Part shown: positions 63,121 to 64,000 of the stretch, piece by piece
How the letters are laid out: each line of letters opens with the position of its first letter
Numbering within the stretch: the first letter of the stretch is position 1
Origin: Bacillus sp. OV322
GTDB taxonomy: Bacteria > Bacillota > Bacilli > Bacillales > DSM-1321
NCBI RefSeq assembly: GCF_900112495.1
Contig: NZ_FOMA01000005.1
Coordinates: 372,001 to 436,000 of the forward strand
Direction: 5' to 3'
Length of the DNA stretch: 64,000 nt
Program-made: the position numbers and the translations under genes
The notes under the pieces: model-generated
The model's input: the letters and a program-made list of their open reading frames with translations, nothing else
Told to the model about the DNA's origin: nothing
Database searches by the model: none

Positions 63121-63663
63121 TTACATTTCACCTTTTAATAGTGAATATATGTATAAATCATCAAATTTTCCGACCGTATATTCATATTTCCGCAATAAAC
63201 CTTCTTCTTTAAAACCAATTTTTTTTACCAAACTGCGGGAAGGAACATTTGCGGGCTCAATGAATGCTTGTATCCTCATTAGTTTTAGTTCAGTGAATCC
63301 ATATAGAAGTATAGCGGCCAGTGCTTCCTTTGCAATTCCTTTTCCCCAATAGTCATGATGCAGCTCATAGCCAATTTCTGCACGGAAGTGTTTACTCTCA
63401 CGGTTATGAAATCCGCAGCTGCCAATCATCTTTCCATCATCTTTTAAACAAATCCCCCATCTCACTCCTGATTTTTCATTAAAAATAGAAGAATACCAAT
63501 CTATTTCTGATTGAATGCTTTTACTCTCAGTGAATGGCTCCATTCCGTAATATTGCATCACCCGGGGATCAGACAAATATTCAAACACATCGTTCTTATC
63601 ACTTTCTATTACCTGCCGTAATATCAGGCGATCTGTTTCTAAAACAGGAAAGGTTTTCTTCAT
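63121..63663 (-). CDS. GNAT acetyltransferase, RimJ/RimL type
   Basis: 180 aa from MKKTFPVLETDRLILRQV (AAAGGAG 8 nt upstream; an ATG two codons earlier is also possible). Family features are the LETDRLILR opening, GYELHHDYWGKGIAKEALAA with the acetyl-CoA loop (about 97-116) and EPANVPSRSLVKKIGFKEEG. RimJ/RimL-type GNATs acetylate ribosomal protein N-termini or small molecules; substrate not assignable. Confidence 0.87.
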   Translation of the reverse strand: MKKTFPVLETDRLILRQVIESDKNDVFEYLSDPRVMQYYGMEPFTESKSIQSEIDWYSSIFNEKSGVRWGICLKDDGKMIGSCGFHNRESKHFRAEIGYELHHDYWGKGIAKEALAAILLYGFTELKLMRIQAFIEPANVPSRSLVKKIGFKEEGLLRKYEYTVGKFDDLYIYSLLKGEM

Positions 63664-63776
63664 TGTCATTTCTCCTTTCTACTTAAATAGATATTTGGAC
63701 GTTAAGGTATATGTCCCCTATTTCAGTGGTATAACTTATTTATAGCTTTACTTGATTATTAGGGGGGATAGGCGGT

Positions 63777-64000
63777 ATGAACTTTCTATCAAAAATTGAT
63801 GCTCTGCCATCTGATAAAACATTCACAAAAGAAGACTTGCTTACTGAGCAATTTCTTCTCAATAAGGATCGGGACCTGGAAATCTACTATTCCCCCCATA
63901 ATGAATTTATCAATACAGAAGCCAAAATTGCAATTGTTGGCATAACACCTGGCTGGACACAAATGAAAACAGCCTTTCAGGAAGCTAAGTTGAGGGTTTC
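63777..64000 (+). CDS. Protein of unknown function, 5' part only
   Basis: ATG at 63777 follows AGGGGGG; the frame is open to the right edge (74 codons). It starts MNFLSKIDALPSDKTFTKED and contains AKIAIVGITPGWTQM, a V-G-x-x-P-G segment like that in uracil-DNA-glycosylase-superfamily folds. That resemblance is slight and the protein is incomplete, so no function is assigned. Confidence 0.6.
   Translation, partial: MNFLSKIDALPSDKTFTKEDLLTEQFLLNKDRDLEIYYSPHNEFINTEAKIAIVGITPGWTQMKTAFQEAKLRV

Overview
The window looks like chromosomal DNA of an aerobic, endospore-forming member of the Bacillaceae (Bacillus sensu lato). The evidence is low GC, strong AGGAGG-type ribosome binding sites, GTG and TTG starts, a HutP-controlled hut operon, a spore-coat transglutaminase, spoVA and YjcZ-type sporulation genes, a lichenan PTS operon with a cre box, and a Bacillus-type dispersed non-coding repeat. 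No phage, transposase, CRISPR array or rRNA is visible.

Layout. 0-3 kb: reductive pyrimidine or hydantoin catabolism (PreT fragment, nitrilase-type and M20-type carbamoyl-amino-acid hydrolases). 3-8 kb: VanW-like protein, Tgl transglutaminase, AhpD-like protein, cytochrome P450. 8-14 kb: histidine utilisation, hutPHUIG. 14-20 kb: single genes, including a DELWH-motif protein with a Cys/His-rich tail and a MerR/coiled-coil protein. 20-23 kb: TetR regulator and a GNAT-MFS-GNAT set sharing one operator type; the first GNAT gene is frameshifted. 23-29 kb: sporulation block with two tiny YjcZ proteins and a spoVA2mob-like operon that lacks spoVAEb, then pyruvate oxidase. 29-35 kb: methyltransferase, GDSL hydrolase, TetR-RND efflux pair with matching operators. 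35-38 kb: M42 peptidase and FAD oxidoreductase. 38-45 kb: beta-glucoside PTS operon (GH1, IIB, IIC, small ORF, ROK kinase, IIA, GH4) and its RpiR regulator. 45-49 kb: an unusual ligase locus. 49-58 kb: homoprotocatechuate (4-hydroxyphenylacetate) meta-cleavage, two arms around a LysR gene. 58-64 kb: degenerate NERD protein, tRNA-like gene, oxidoreductase, decayed S66 peptidase, DUF202, DUF4931 and GNAT genes.

The most interesting system is the ligase locus at 45.2-49.3 kb. An ATP-grasp ligase, a 51-residue basic peptide ORF joined to it by an ATGA overlap, and a stand-alone MurF-like ligase form one cluster behind a consensus-perfect sigma-K-like promoter (AC-N16-CATANNNTA). A YheC/YheD-type ATP-grasp gene diverges from it. 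The ATP-grasp plus Mur-ligase pairing is the enzymatic pairing found within cyanophycin synthetase, so a late-sporulation peptide or amide-forming pathway is a reasonable hypothesis; the product is unknown.

The catabolic clusters (hut, hpa, pyrimidine, beta-glucoside) point to a soil or plant-associated heterotroph. Homology calls rest on motif recognition by eye; no database search was run.
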